Assembly: GCF_002056795.1 (NCBI RefSeq) | Contig: NZ_CP020104.1 | Coordinates: 5,341,501-5,405,500 of the forward strand | Length of the DNA stretch: 64,000 nt | Direction of reading: 5' to 3' | From: Spirosoma aerolatum | GTDB taxonomy: Bacteria; Bacteroidota; Bacteroidia; Cytophagales; Spirosomataceae | In this document: piece after piece, positions 18,683-26,346 of the stretch | Position numbering within the stretch: position 1 is the first letter of the stretch | Layout: the number at the start of each line of letters is the position of its first letter | Translations under genes and position numbers: made by a program | Notes under the pieces: generated by a model | The model's input: only the letters and a program-made list of their open reading frames with translations | What the model was told of the DNA's origin: nothing | The model's database searches: none

Positions 18683-18873
18683 TTAATGGCCCTTTTTCCT
18701 GCATTCTTCTTTTTCAACTCGTCAAATATGGCCCGATATTCAGGGTCATTTTGGTAGCGTTCCCGGGCTTCCCGTGCTCTTTTACTTCGACCAGCCTGCG
18801 AATTTTTTCGAGAGCGGTCATCGGCTTCATTGGTGTTTCCATTGTAGTTAGTGTTGATTAGACGAATATACAA
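18655..18873 (-). CDS. Small charged hypothetical protein
   Basis: A 72-residue ORF, very rich in Arg, Lys, Glu and Asp (RSKRAREARERYQNDPEYRAIFDELKKKNAGKRAIKEID). It probably forms one long helix. It overlaps the frame of the decayed gene downstream by about 28 bp and is read in the same direction, so the two may once have been a pair. I recognise no family. The first 20 residues look unstructured, and the true start may be later. Confidence 0.4.
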   Translation of the reverse strand: MYIRLINTNYNGNTNEADDRSRKNSQAGRSKRAREARERYQNDPEYRAIFDELKKKNAGKRAIKEIDTILPG

Positions 18874-18958
18874 TCGTAAAGTTTTTGATTACATCCTAAA
18901 AACATAAAAGCTGAAGCAAATAGTTTATCTGTATGAAGTACTAACGGTTCAAAAGAAA

Positions 18959-18998
18959 AGCGCTTTACCGAAACAAAGCATGGTGTCGGTAAAGCGCT
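18959..18998 (-). terminator. Intrinsic terminator after the VWA gene
   Basis: A perfect 13-bp stem (18959-18971 with 18986-18998, loop of 14) lies 24 bp past the stop of the minus-strand VWA gene. On that strand it is followed by TTTCTTTTG, which supports a rho-independent stop. Confidence 0.85.
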
Positions 18999-19021
18999 AC
19001 AGGTTTGGATAATCAATTCGG

Positions 19022-21139
19022 CTAATAGCCTCCGTAAAACTTTCGCAGGCCCCATTCAATGGCAGCCAGCGTTAGTACGACGAAAAATAGCCATTTCCAG
19101 TTGATCAACTCATTCATTTCCTCAGTGCTGGTCAGGCGAGCCGGGTGCGAACGGCTAGTCAGGTTTTTGACCAGATCATCCATGCGACTGACTGCATAGA
19201 ACTGGCCGCCCGTTTGCTGCGCTAACTGACGCAACATACCATGGTCGGCCGTTGTATTAAGCGCTTCAAGTTGCAGATCGCGAACCACAAACTGCCCCGA
19301 CGACTGTTCGGCTTTGTCATTGATCGTTACTGTCGCCTTAAAACGATAGGCCCCCTCAGGTAACCGACTGATTTCAAAACGTTTATTGGTAGAAGTAGGC
19401 GTGTAATTGTAAGACCGCGTTACGCCTTTTTCGTCGCTAATCTCCAGCCGAACAGGTTTATCAAATATCTCTTCGTAGATGTCGTTGTAGAGCTCGGTTT
19501 CGAAAATGACTTTTTCTCCAGCTACGAATTCATTCCGAATCGGGTACACGCGCAGTTTGCGTCGATCTTCTTTCACTGAAATCAGTTGAATCACTTTCTG
19601 AATCAACTCATCCACAACCTCCTGCTTATCGGTCAGGGCGAATTCTTCCAGGCGCCATGCCCAAAGCCCTTCTCCGGCCAGTACAGCGGTTTTACGTGGG
19701 CTGGTTACGTTTAGAGCCAGCAATGGTTTTGCTGTCTTGATACTGCCAACCTGCTGCCATAGGACAACTTCACTACCGGGCTGTAATCGGTAGTCACCAT
19801 ACGGTACCGACATGGGTGGAAGTTTGGACAGTATTTCGAGTCGGGACGGATCAAGGTTCAACTGCCGGAATTCGGGGTTAAACACGCCCGTTACTTTGTC
19901 ACTCTGGCTAGGCTGTGCTGAAACCTGAACCACCGAATTAGATGTATTGAACGGCCCCAGCGACGACTGATTACCAAGAACAAACAATACAGGTGTATTT
20001 TTCGAAAAATATTTTTGAATCAACGGGCTACCGACTCCTCCATTATCGGGAATCTGGTGCAGGATAATCAGGTCGTAAGTTTTGTCGGCGGGTGGGGTAG
20101 CTTCGGCAGGCGTTCCCGTCAGGATACGTACGTCCAGTTCGTAGTTCTGATTACGCTCCAGAATGTTGCGGATGGCTTTCACATCTGGATGCGGGGCCAG
20201 CGCCAATAGCAGGACTTTCTCTTTCCCGTCGATAACGTCCAGATACACATCCTGACGGTTGTTGCGGGTGCTAAATTCACCCGGCTGCGGCAATATCTCA
20301 ACGACGAAATGCTGAACACCTTTCTGGGTGGCTGTTGTCTGGAAATTAACCTGGTTGAACGTATCGTTCTTGGTAAAATTGACCGATTGCCTCCCCAATT
20401 CCTTTCCATTCTGACGCAGCACAACCGTTGCGTTTCTTCCCTGAAAGCCATTACTCACAATTTCGGCCTGTACCGGAAACTGATTACCCAGATACGCAAT
20501 ACGGTTGGCGATAATACCTTTAAGCTGAATATCTTTTTTGGCAACAGTGTCGCCCAACCCTACTGTCTGTACAGCAAACGGATATTGACCAAACGTTGGC
20601 GACACGCCCTGGTTAAAAATGCCATCCGTCACCAGCACTACATCGGTCAGGTTACGTCCCTCATAATCCGAGCGAATGCCCGCGAGCAATGCCGACAAAT
20701 CGGTCGTTCGGCGAGTAAAGGGAATCTGCGTCAAATCACCATTGGTGACCGTATCGGCTAAGGTTCGGATGGAAACGTCCAGTCCCTTGTCGGCCAACTG
20801 CTGCCGAAGGGTTTGCAAGCCCACTAACGCTTTATCCAGATTAGGACGTCCTGTTCCTGCTATGGACTCTGAGTTATCAATAGCCAGCACTACTTTCGGC
20901 TTCTCGGTCAGTGTGCGCAGACTTCGAATTAGCGGATTCAGCAACAAAAAGCAAAGAAAACTAACCACTACGAAACGCAAAGCGGCTAGTCCATACGTCG
21001 TTCGTTTGTCGAAACCACCAACGGTTGCACCACTCCCTGCCAGACGTGGCAAGGGTTGGTACATAGCGAAGGCATACACGGCCCCGACAAGCAAACAAAC
21101 GAAAATCCACCAGGGTGAGGACTGAAAGATAAAATCCAT
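19022..21139 (-). CDS. VWA-domain inner-membrane protein
   Basis: A 705-residue membrane protein. Two N-terminal TM helices (about 5-25 and 50-75) are followed by a von Willebrand A domain. Its metal-binding start AIDNSES fits DxSxS (near residue 87), and VVLVTDGIFNQG follows later. A class-I-glutamine-amidotransferase-like middle section (LIILHQIPDNGG) and beta-sandwich regions come next. A C-terminal TM helix (KWLFFVVLTLAAIEW) ends the protein. I use the ATG at 21139 (MDFIFQSS). An upstream start at 21184 would translate the inverted repeat at 21160-21188. Similar proteins in Bacteroidota are of unknown function. Confidence 0.85.
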   Translation of the reverse strand: MDFIFQSSPWWIFVCLLVGAVYAFAMYQPLPRLAGSGATVGGFDKRTTYGLAALRFVVVSFLCFLLLNPLIRSLRTLTEKPKVVLAIDNSESIAGTGRPNLDKALVGLQTLRQQLADKGLDVSIRTLADTVTNGDLTQIPFTRRTTDLSALLAGIRSDYEGRNLTDVVLVTDGIFNQGVSPTFGQYPFAVQTVGLGDTVAKKDIQLKGIIANRIAYLGNQFPVQAEIVSNGFQGRNATVVLRQNGKELGRQSVNFTKNDTFNQVNFQTTATQKGVQHFVVEILPQPGEFSTRNNRQDVYLDVIDGKEKVLLLALAPHPDVKAIRNILERNQNYELDVRILTGTPAEATPPADKTYDLIILHQIPDNGGVGSPLIQKYFSKNTPVLFVLGNQSSLGPFNTSNSVVQVSAQPSQSDKVTGVFNPEFRQLNLDPSRLEILSKLPPMSVPYGDYRLQPGSEVVLWQQVGSIKTAKPLLALNVTSPRKTAVLAGEGLWAWRLEEFALTDKQEVVDELIQKVIQLISVKEDRRKLRVYPIRNEFVAGEKVIFETELYNDIYEEIFDKPVRLEISDEKGVTRSYNYTPTSTNKRFEISRLPEGAYRFKATVTINDKAEQSSGQFVVRDLQLEALNTTADHGMLRQLAQQTGGQFYAVSRMDDLVKNLTSRSHPARLTSTEEMNELINWKWLFFVVLTLAAIEWGLRKFYGGY

Positions 21140-21159
21140 TTTTTTAGGAGTGAGGAGCA

Positions 21160-21188
21160 AAGCGTGAGTAATCGTATTACTCACGCTT
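21160..21188. repeat. 13-bp perfect hairpin between fabG and the VWA gene
   Basis: Arms 21160-21172 (AAGCGTGAGTAAT) and 21176-21188 are perfect complements around a 3-nt loop. It lies between the fabG stop (21194) and the VWA start (21139), both on the minus strand. There is no U tract on the minus strand, so it is not a classic terminator. Confidence 0.75.
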
Positions 21189-21193
21189 CACTA

Positions 21194-21940
21194 CTAGGTT
21201 AACATTCCTCCATCTACTTGCAGCACCTGGCCGGTGATGTAGCGGGAGAGGTCGGATGCCAGGAAAACGGCACAATCGGCAACTTCGTCGGGCTGGCCTC
21301 CCCGCTTCATTGGAATTTGCTGCTTCCAGTCTTCAAGGGCCTTCTCATTGATTTCGCCAGTCATTTCGGTTTCGATAAAACCGGGTGCAATGGCGTTGGA
21401 ACGAATATTCCGCGAGCCTAATTCCAGGGCTACCGATTTGGTAAATCCGATGATCCCAGCTTTCGAAGCCGCATAATTGGCCTGGCCTGCATTGCCCCGA
21501 ATACCGACTACCGATGTGATATTGATAATCGAACCCGTTTTTGCCTTCATCATCGGCTTGGTAGCCGCTTTAGTCAGGTTAAAGACCGACTTTAAATTAA
21601 CGTTAATTACGGTGTCCCATTGTTCTTCCGACATCCGCATTAACAATCCATCACGGGTAATACCGGCATTATTGATCAATACATCGATCTTACCGAAATC
21701 GGCAATCACCTGACTGACCAGTTCTTCGGCAGCCTGATAATTAGAGGCATCGGACCGGTAGCCTTTTACCTGGCCGCCAAAGGCACGTAGTTCTTCTTCT
21801 AATGCCTGGCCTTTCTCAATGCTCGACAAATAAGTGAAGGCAACGGTAGCCCCTTCCTGAGCAAATTTCTGGGCCATAGCCCGGCCAATTCCGCGTGATG
21901 CACCTGTGATCAGGGCAACTTTTCCTGTTAGTAAATTCAT
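21194..21940 (-). CDS. fabG: 3-oxoacyl-[acyl-carrier-protein] reductase
   Basis: A 248-residue short-chain dehydrogenase/reductase. It has the NAD(P)-binding TGASRGIGRAMA motif (about 13-20), the NNAG motif, a catalytic Ser in NITSVVG and YAASKAG with the catalytic Tyr and Lys. The C-terminus ITGQVLQVDGGM is typical of FabG. It reduces 3-ketoacyl-ACP in fatty acid elongation. No other fab gene is adjacent, so another SDR substrate cannot be fully excluded. Confidence 0.93.
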   Translation of the reverse strand: MNLLTGKVALITGASRGIGRAMAQKFAQEGATVAFTYLSSIEKGQALEEELRAFGGQVKGYRSDASNYQAAEELVSQVIADFGKIDVLINNAGITRDGLLMRMSEEQWDTVINVNLKSVFNLTKAATKPMMKAKTGSIINITSVVGIRGNAGQANYAASKAGIIGFTKSVALELGSRNIRSNAIAPGFIETEMTGEINEKALEDWKQQIPMKRGGQPDEVADCAVFLASDLSRYITGQVLQVDGGMLT

Positions 21941-21954
21941 TTTAAAATAAAGAG

Positions 21955-22050
21955 CAAAAAACGAAAGAGTAAAAGAGCGAACGAGTGAAAGAGCAATAAA
22001 CTACTGGATAGCTTCACTCGTTCACTCGTTCACTCTTTCGCTGTTTTTTT
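21955..22050. repeat. Imperfect word-like inverted repeat (GAACGAGTGAAAGAGC type)
   Basis: Arms of about 38 bp (21955-21994 and 22011-22050) are complementary with a few mismatches and a 3-nt bulge. They are made of repeats of GAACGAGTGAA and end in runs of A and T. It lies between the barrel gene (stop at 22103) and fabG (start at 21940), both on the minus strand. It could terminate or process that transcript. Confidence 0.75.
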
Positions 22051-22102
22051 ACGGTGCCAAAAATAGCGGTTTGGGCCTAAATGACAAGGTATCAACGGGG
22101 TA

Positions 22103-23299
22103 TTATAGTACATATCGAAGTCCAAAGTTTCCGGTTAACCCAGCCGATACTCCTCCGTTCCAGGTTTTAACATCGCCAGGCCGACCAGGCCTATCAGATG
22201 CTATATACGAAACCGAAGCACCTGCCAGCGATGTCTCCAAAATAAACCGCTGTCCAATCATATAGGCCAATCCAACCCGAACCGCTCCACTGGCAGAGAA
22301 TCCACTGTAATCCTCTGATGTGTAATGCATATATCCGGCTTCGATGCGTGTATAAGGCGTCAGTCGTGTTGGTAGCCAGTAGTGCTGAAAATAAGGCACA
22401 ACCCCCACTGTCCATTGTATATCCTTACTATCTGGCGTATTTGTACTTGTCAGATGATTACCACTGTAGGCAATAGGGATGCTAACACCTACCAAATTAT
22501 TTTTCCCAACAAAATAACCGATTGATGGACTGAACGAGTATACATTAGTTCTTGACTGATAGGCAGTGAGTCCGGTCCCTGCATCCTGGTTTGTTTGTTG
22601 ATTAGTTACCGAAAACCCACCTTCTAAAACCCATTTACCAGCATTCGTCTGCGGATTGTCGCGTTGCTCCTGAGTATTTGACGTCCGTCCAGGTCCTGTC
22701 CAGTACACCAAACCGGCACTTAACCCGGCAGTCGATAATGGAAATGAATTAGTACTTGCCAGCAACTGAACCCCTAGTCGACTGGTAACTAAATAGTTGA
22801 TCCCGGCTTCTACTCTTGGTGCAATACCTATTGTTGTAGTTCGTTGCCCAGATTCATTCAATTGGCCATTATAATCAAAATACGATTGCTTACTACCATT
22901 CGTACTCACCGACACACCAACCCCGCCAAATACATAAACCGAACCTAACTGCCAGTATCGACGGACAAAAGGCGTAACAGAGACGGAATAGAAAGTATTT
23001 GGGTAGGTTTGATCGGGGTTACCCTCCAGATTCTGCTGGTTCTGGGTTAGCGAACCTGACAACGAGACTCCTGCCAACCAGTTATCTTTCCAGAAACGCC
23101 CGGCCGTTATGGATAAAGCAGGCATCCAGTTCATTTGTACACGCATTGCCCCTGTACTGGGCAAATTTGGAAAAGGCTGCGTTTGCCGATTATACGCAAT
23201 AGAAACACTACCGCTAAGAATACCATTTCCTTTCTGAATCTGGGCATACGAATCGTTCAGACAAAGCAGTCCCAAAAGTGCCGTAAATACTAGTTTCAT
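22103..23299 (-). CDS. Outer-membrane beta-barrel protein with two tandem barrel repeats
   Basis: A 398-residue protein with a signal peptide (cut near SYAQ) and a C-terminal aromatic strand (FGLRYVL). It seems to hold two similar halves of about 175 residues. Both halves share the pattern GxF/SVxxNxxTQ, W/GxNxLxGVSxxxS, SVxPFxxxYW, GxGxxV and SxLxxxTxS (residues about 25-200 and 215-398). Each half has the size of an 8-stranded barrel. It may be two small barrels in series or one 16-stranded barrel made by duplication. I recognise no named family, and the role is unknown. Confidence 0.75.
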   Translation of the reverse strand: MKLVFTALLGLLCLNDSYAQIQKGNGILSGSVSIAYNRQTQPFPNLPSTGAMRVQMNWMPALSITAGRFWKDNWLAGVSLSGSLTQNQQNLEGNPDQTYPNTFYSVSVTPFVRRYWQLGSVYVFGGVGVSVSTNGSKQSYFDYNGQLNESGQRTTTIGIAPRVEAGINYLVTSRLGVQLLASTNSFPLSTAGLSAGLVYWTGPGRTSNTQEQRDNPQTNAGKWVLEGGFSVTNQQTNQDAGTGLTAYQSRTNVYSFSPSIGYFVGKNNLVGVSIPIAYSGNHLTSTNTPDSKDIQWTVGVVPYFQHYWLPTRLTPYTRIEAGYMHYTSEDYSGFSASGAVRVGLAYMIGQRFILETSLAGASVSYIASDRPGRPGDVKTWNGGVSAGLTGNFGLRYVL

Positions 23300-23580
23300 A
23301 CTATAAATCGTCCTGTTTCTATAGCGTCACAACCATGTATCGACTATATTCTTCGTTTACAGAGCAATCTATAGCTTTTGTCCATCGAATCATTCAAAAA
23401 CATATTAAATAATGTTAATTGCTGGCAATCCCTTACTTTCTGACTAACTCCTGACCGAAGTCTTTTGCGATTGCCGCACCAGTCTCTTACTTTGTCACAG
23501 GAATTAAGGATGTTCTGTGTACATTTCATTCTTCAAACCTTATCGAGCCTAATTTCCTGAGCCTTTCAACAAATCTCGCC
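23300..23580. other. Divergent intergenic region
   Basis: About 280 bp between the divergent barrel gene and the PI-PLC-like gene. A 61-codon ORF on the minus strand has no protein character. I see no clear promoter match, repeat or RNA gene, but promoters for both flanking genes must lie here. Confidence 0.4.
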
Positions 23581-24324
23581 ATGCTACGCGTCTTACTCCT
23601 TATACAACTAACGGCTTCGATTGCCTTTGCCCAGAAAATCCATTCTCACAACGATTATGCCAAGGCGCGTCCTTTCATGAACGCCTACGAGCAAAAAGCG
23701 GATTTCATCGAAGCAGACATCTGGCTCCAAAATGGCAAACTGGTTGTTGCACACGATAAACCAGGACCTAATGCGCCTACCCTCGATTCGCTCTATCTGC
23801 AACCTATTATTCGGTTGTTTAAACAATACAAAGACAAACCCAGCTCCGACCGTGACTATACATTTAACCTGGTGGTTGATGTAAAAGAAAATCCAACGGA
23901 GATACTGCCCTTATTGATCAACTTATTAGAGCAGAATCTACCCGTTTTTAATCGAGCTGCAAATCCGAAAGCGATCCAGTTGATTATCAGTGGAAATCGG
24001 CCTAAAATTCCCAATTATTTCGACTATCCCCTGCTCCAGTTTGACGGTCGGCCCAGTGAAGTGTACGACGAAGAAACCCTCCAGCGTATTGCTCTTATCA
24101 GTGATAATTTCCAACTATATTCACACTGGGATGGCAACGGCGAAATTCCGGACGAAGACCGCGAAAAGCTCAAACGAGTCATTAAACGGGCACACAACGA
24201 TAAAAAGCCAATCCGTTTCTGGGCAATTCCCGATACGCCCAATGCCTGGAAGCAATTAAAGAAACTCGGTGTGGACGTCATCAATACCGATAAAGTGGCC
24301 GAGTGCGTACAGGCAATGCGGTGA
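23581..24324 (+). CDS. PI-PLC/GDPD-superfamily phosphodiesterase (AIM6-like), secreted
   Basis: A 247-residue protein with a signal peptide (cut near AFAQ). The motifs HSHNDY (about 21-26), FIEADIW and KLVVAHD match the catalytic histidines and metal-binding acids of the phosphatidylinositol PLC/glycerophosphodiesterase fold. Later signature pieces are VVDVKENP and DVINTDKV. Related proteins include yeast AIM6. It probably acts in the periplasm on a phosphodiester such as a lipid head group, but the substrate is not known. Confidence 0.8.
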   Translation: MLRVLLLIQLTASIAFAQKIHSHNDYAKARPFMNAYEQKADFIEADIWLQNGKLVVAHDKPGPNAPTLDSLYLQPIIRLFKQYKDKPSSDRDYTFNLVVDVKENPTEILPLLINLLEQNLPVFNRAANPKAIQLIISGNRPKIPNYFDYPLLQFDGRPSEVYDEETLQRIALISDNFQLYSHWDGNGEIPDEDREKLKRVIKRAHNDKKPIRFWAIPDTPNAWKQLKKLGVDVINTDKVAECVQAMR

Positions 24325-24454
24325 ATCGATAAACATAGCGGGCTTACCAAGTTGTTGATACCATAATTCGTACAGGTGTATCAGTAAACTTAACCGCTTT
24401 TTAACTTATAAAGCTACTGTTTCTGAAAAGCCTATTCTTGTACCTCTCCAACGT

Positions 24455-26209
24455 ATGGAAGTCCCACAACTCAAAAAAGCCCCAACTGTATACGATGTCG
24501 TCATCGTTGGTTCGGGAGCTGGTGGCGGTATGGCCGCGTATATGCTCGCCAAAGCGGGTGCCAAAGTTGCTCTGCTCGAAGCGGGTGGCTATTACGACCC
24601 TGCCGACCCAAAGTATATTACTCAACTCAAGTGGCCCTGGGAATCTCCCCGGCGTGGGGCTGCTACCGAATTCCGTTCGGGTGGTGACTTCGACGCGGCA
24701 TGGGGAGGCTGGGAAATCGAAGGAGAACCCTATTCTGCCAAACCAGGAACGGAATTTGGCTGGTTTCGGTCGCGTATGCTCGGAGGCCGTACCAACCACT
24801 GGGGGCGTATTTCCATGCGTTTCGGACCCGACGATTTTCGGCGGGGTTCACTATCTGGTGTAGGTGACGATTGGCCGATTACCTACGACGATATGAAACC
24901 TTTCTATGATCGGGTCGATAAACTAATCGGTGTTTTTGGCTCTATCGAGAACTTGCCCAACGAGCCAGACGGCATCTTTTTACCCCCGCCGAAGCCTCGT
25001 TTGCATGAACTGATGCTTCGGAAAGCCGGAAAAAGCGTAGGAATTCCGGTTATCCCGTCTCGCCTGAGTATCCTCACCAAACCCATCAATAAAGACCGGG
25101 GGCAATGTTTTTATTGCCATCAGTGTAACCGGGGCTGTCAGGCGTATGCCGATTTCTCGGCCTCCTCAGTGCTTTGCATTCCGGCTGTTAAAACAGGCAA
25201 CGTAACGCTAATCAACGGCGCTATGGCTCGTGAAGTGCTGACCGATCCGCAAACCGGTCTGGCTACGGGTGTTAGCTACGTTGACAAAGCCACTTTGCAG
25301 GAAATAACGATCAAGGCTAAAGCCGTAATGCTGGGCGCCAGCACCTGCGAATCGGCACGGATACTGCTCAACTCAAAATCAGCCCGTTTCCCAACCGGAC
25401 TAGCCAATAGCAGTGGTGTAGTAGGTAAGTACCTGAACGACTCTACAGGAGCCAGCCGATCCGGGTTCGTACCAGCCCTGATGGACCGTAAACGCTATAA
25501 CGAAGATGGCGTTGGAGGGATGCACGTGTTTACGCCCTGGTGGCTCGATAACAAAAAATTAGACTTCCCGCGCGGTTATCATATCGAATACGGTGGCGGT
25601 ATGGGCATGCCGGGAGCCGGTTTTGGGGGAGGTATTGAAGCCCTGAACGGCATCATTCCGGGTCGGGATGGCCAGATGAAACCCGGTGGTGGCTATGGAA
25701 AAGGCCTGAAAGACGATTATCGTCGCTTCTATGGTGCCTATATCAGCATGTCGGGTCGTGGAGAGCCGGTGCCGCTCGAAAGTAACTACTGCGAAATTGA
25801 CCCCGATAAAGTGGATAAATACGGGATTCCGACCCTACGTTTTCACTACAAATGGTCGGATTATGAAGTGAAGCAGGCCAAGCACATGCAGGATACCTTC
25901 GAAGAGATTATCCATGCCATGGGTGGTATTGCCCTTGGTTCAAAACCTGGGCCTAATACAGCACATGGCTATGGCCTGGCAGCTCCCGGACGTATCATTC
26001 ACGAAGTCGGTACCGTTCGTATGGGTAACGACCCTAAAAAATCGGCCCTCAATAAGTTCCAGCAGGCTCATGACGTAAAAAACCTGTTTGTGGTCGATGC
26101 AGCTCCGTTCGTGTCTCAGGGTGACAAGAACGTTACCTGGACTATTCTGGCCGCTTCCATGCGTACCAGCGAGTACCTGATCGACCAGGTGAAACAACGA
26201 AATTTGTAG
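24455..26209 (+). CDS. GMC-family FAD-dependent oxidoreductase
   Basis: A 584-residue flavoenzyme. The N-terminal Rossmann motif is VVIVGSGAGGGMAAYMLAKAG (the first 20 residues of it suffice to fix the FAD site, about 16-35). NHWGRISMRFG is the second FAD contact. The C-terminal GTVRMGNDPKKSA and NVTWTILAASMRTSEYL belong to the GMC_oxred_C domain. A Cys cluster, CFYCHQCNRGC (about 212-222), suggests an iron-sulfur or structural metal site, as in sugar dehydrogenases. Such enzymes often have a small gluconate-dehydrogenase-like partner gene, but none is adjacent here. The substrate is probably a sugar or sugar alcohol. Confidence 0.9.
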   Translation: MEVPQLKKAPTVYDVVIVGSGAGGGMAAYMLAKAGAKVALLEAGGYYDPADPKYITQLKWPWESPRRGAATEFRSGGDFDAAWGGWEIEGEPYSAKPGTEFGWFRSRMLGGRTNHWGRISMRFGPDDFRRGSLSGVGDDWPITYDDMKPFYDRVDKLIGVFGSIENLPNEPDGIFLPPPKPRLHELMLRKAGKSVGIPVIPSRLSILTKPINKDRGQCFYCHQCNRGCQAYADFSASSVLCIPAVKTGNVTLINGAMAREVLTDPQTGLATGVSYVDKATLQEITIKAKAVMLGASTCESARILLNSKSARFPTGLANSSGVVGKYLNDSTGASRSGFVPALMDRKRYNEDGVGGMHVFTPWWLDNKKLDFPRGYHIEYGGGMGMPGAGFGGGIEALNGIIPGRDGQMKPGGGYGKGLKDDYRRFYGAYISMSGRGEPVPLESNYCEIDPDKVDKYGIPTLRFHYKWSDYEVKQAKHMQDTFEEIIHAMGGIALGSKPGPNTAHGYGLAAPGRIIHEVGTVRMGNDPKKSALNKFQQAHDVKNLFVVDAAPFVSQGDKNVTWTILAASMRTSEYLIDQVKQRNL

Positions 26210-26222
26210 CAACTAGTAACGC

Positions 26223-26288
26223 GGCTGGAAAGCCGTGAAGCCGAAGAGTAGTAAGTTGATTTGCCTTCGGCCTCATGACTTTCCAGCC
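26223..26288. repeat. 24-bp inverted repeat before the GMC/ClpC terminator
   Basis: Arms 26223-26246 and 26265-26288 pair over 24 positions with three wobble-type differences (GGCTGGAAAG against CTTTCCAGCC). It stands directly next to the perfect terminator stem at 26288-26336, giving two hairpins in tandem between convergent genes. Confidence 0.75.
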
Positions 26289-26336
26289 TCATGAAAAAGC
26301 CTCCCAACTTCTAGAGTCGGGAGGCTTTTTCATGAG
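26288..26336. terminator. Bidirectional terminator between GMC gene and clpC
   Basis: A perfect 18-bp stem (26288-26305 with 26319-26336, loop of 13) contains an A5 run in the left arm and a T5 run in the right arm. It lies between the GMC stop (26209) and the clpC stop (26347), which are convergent, and can serve both. Confidence 0.88.
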
Positions 26337-26346
26337 TTAATTTATC

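Noticed and set aside
23344..23529. 61-codon minus-strand ORF in the gap before the PI-PLC-like gene
   Set aside because: There is no protein character or ribosome site, and it lies in a divergent promoter region.
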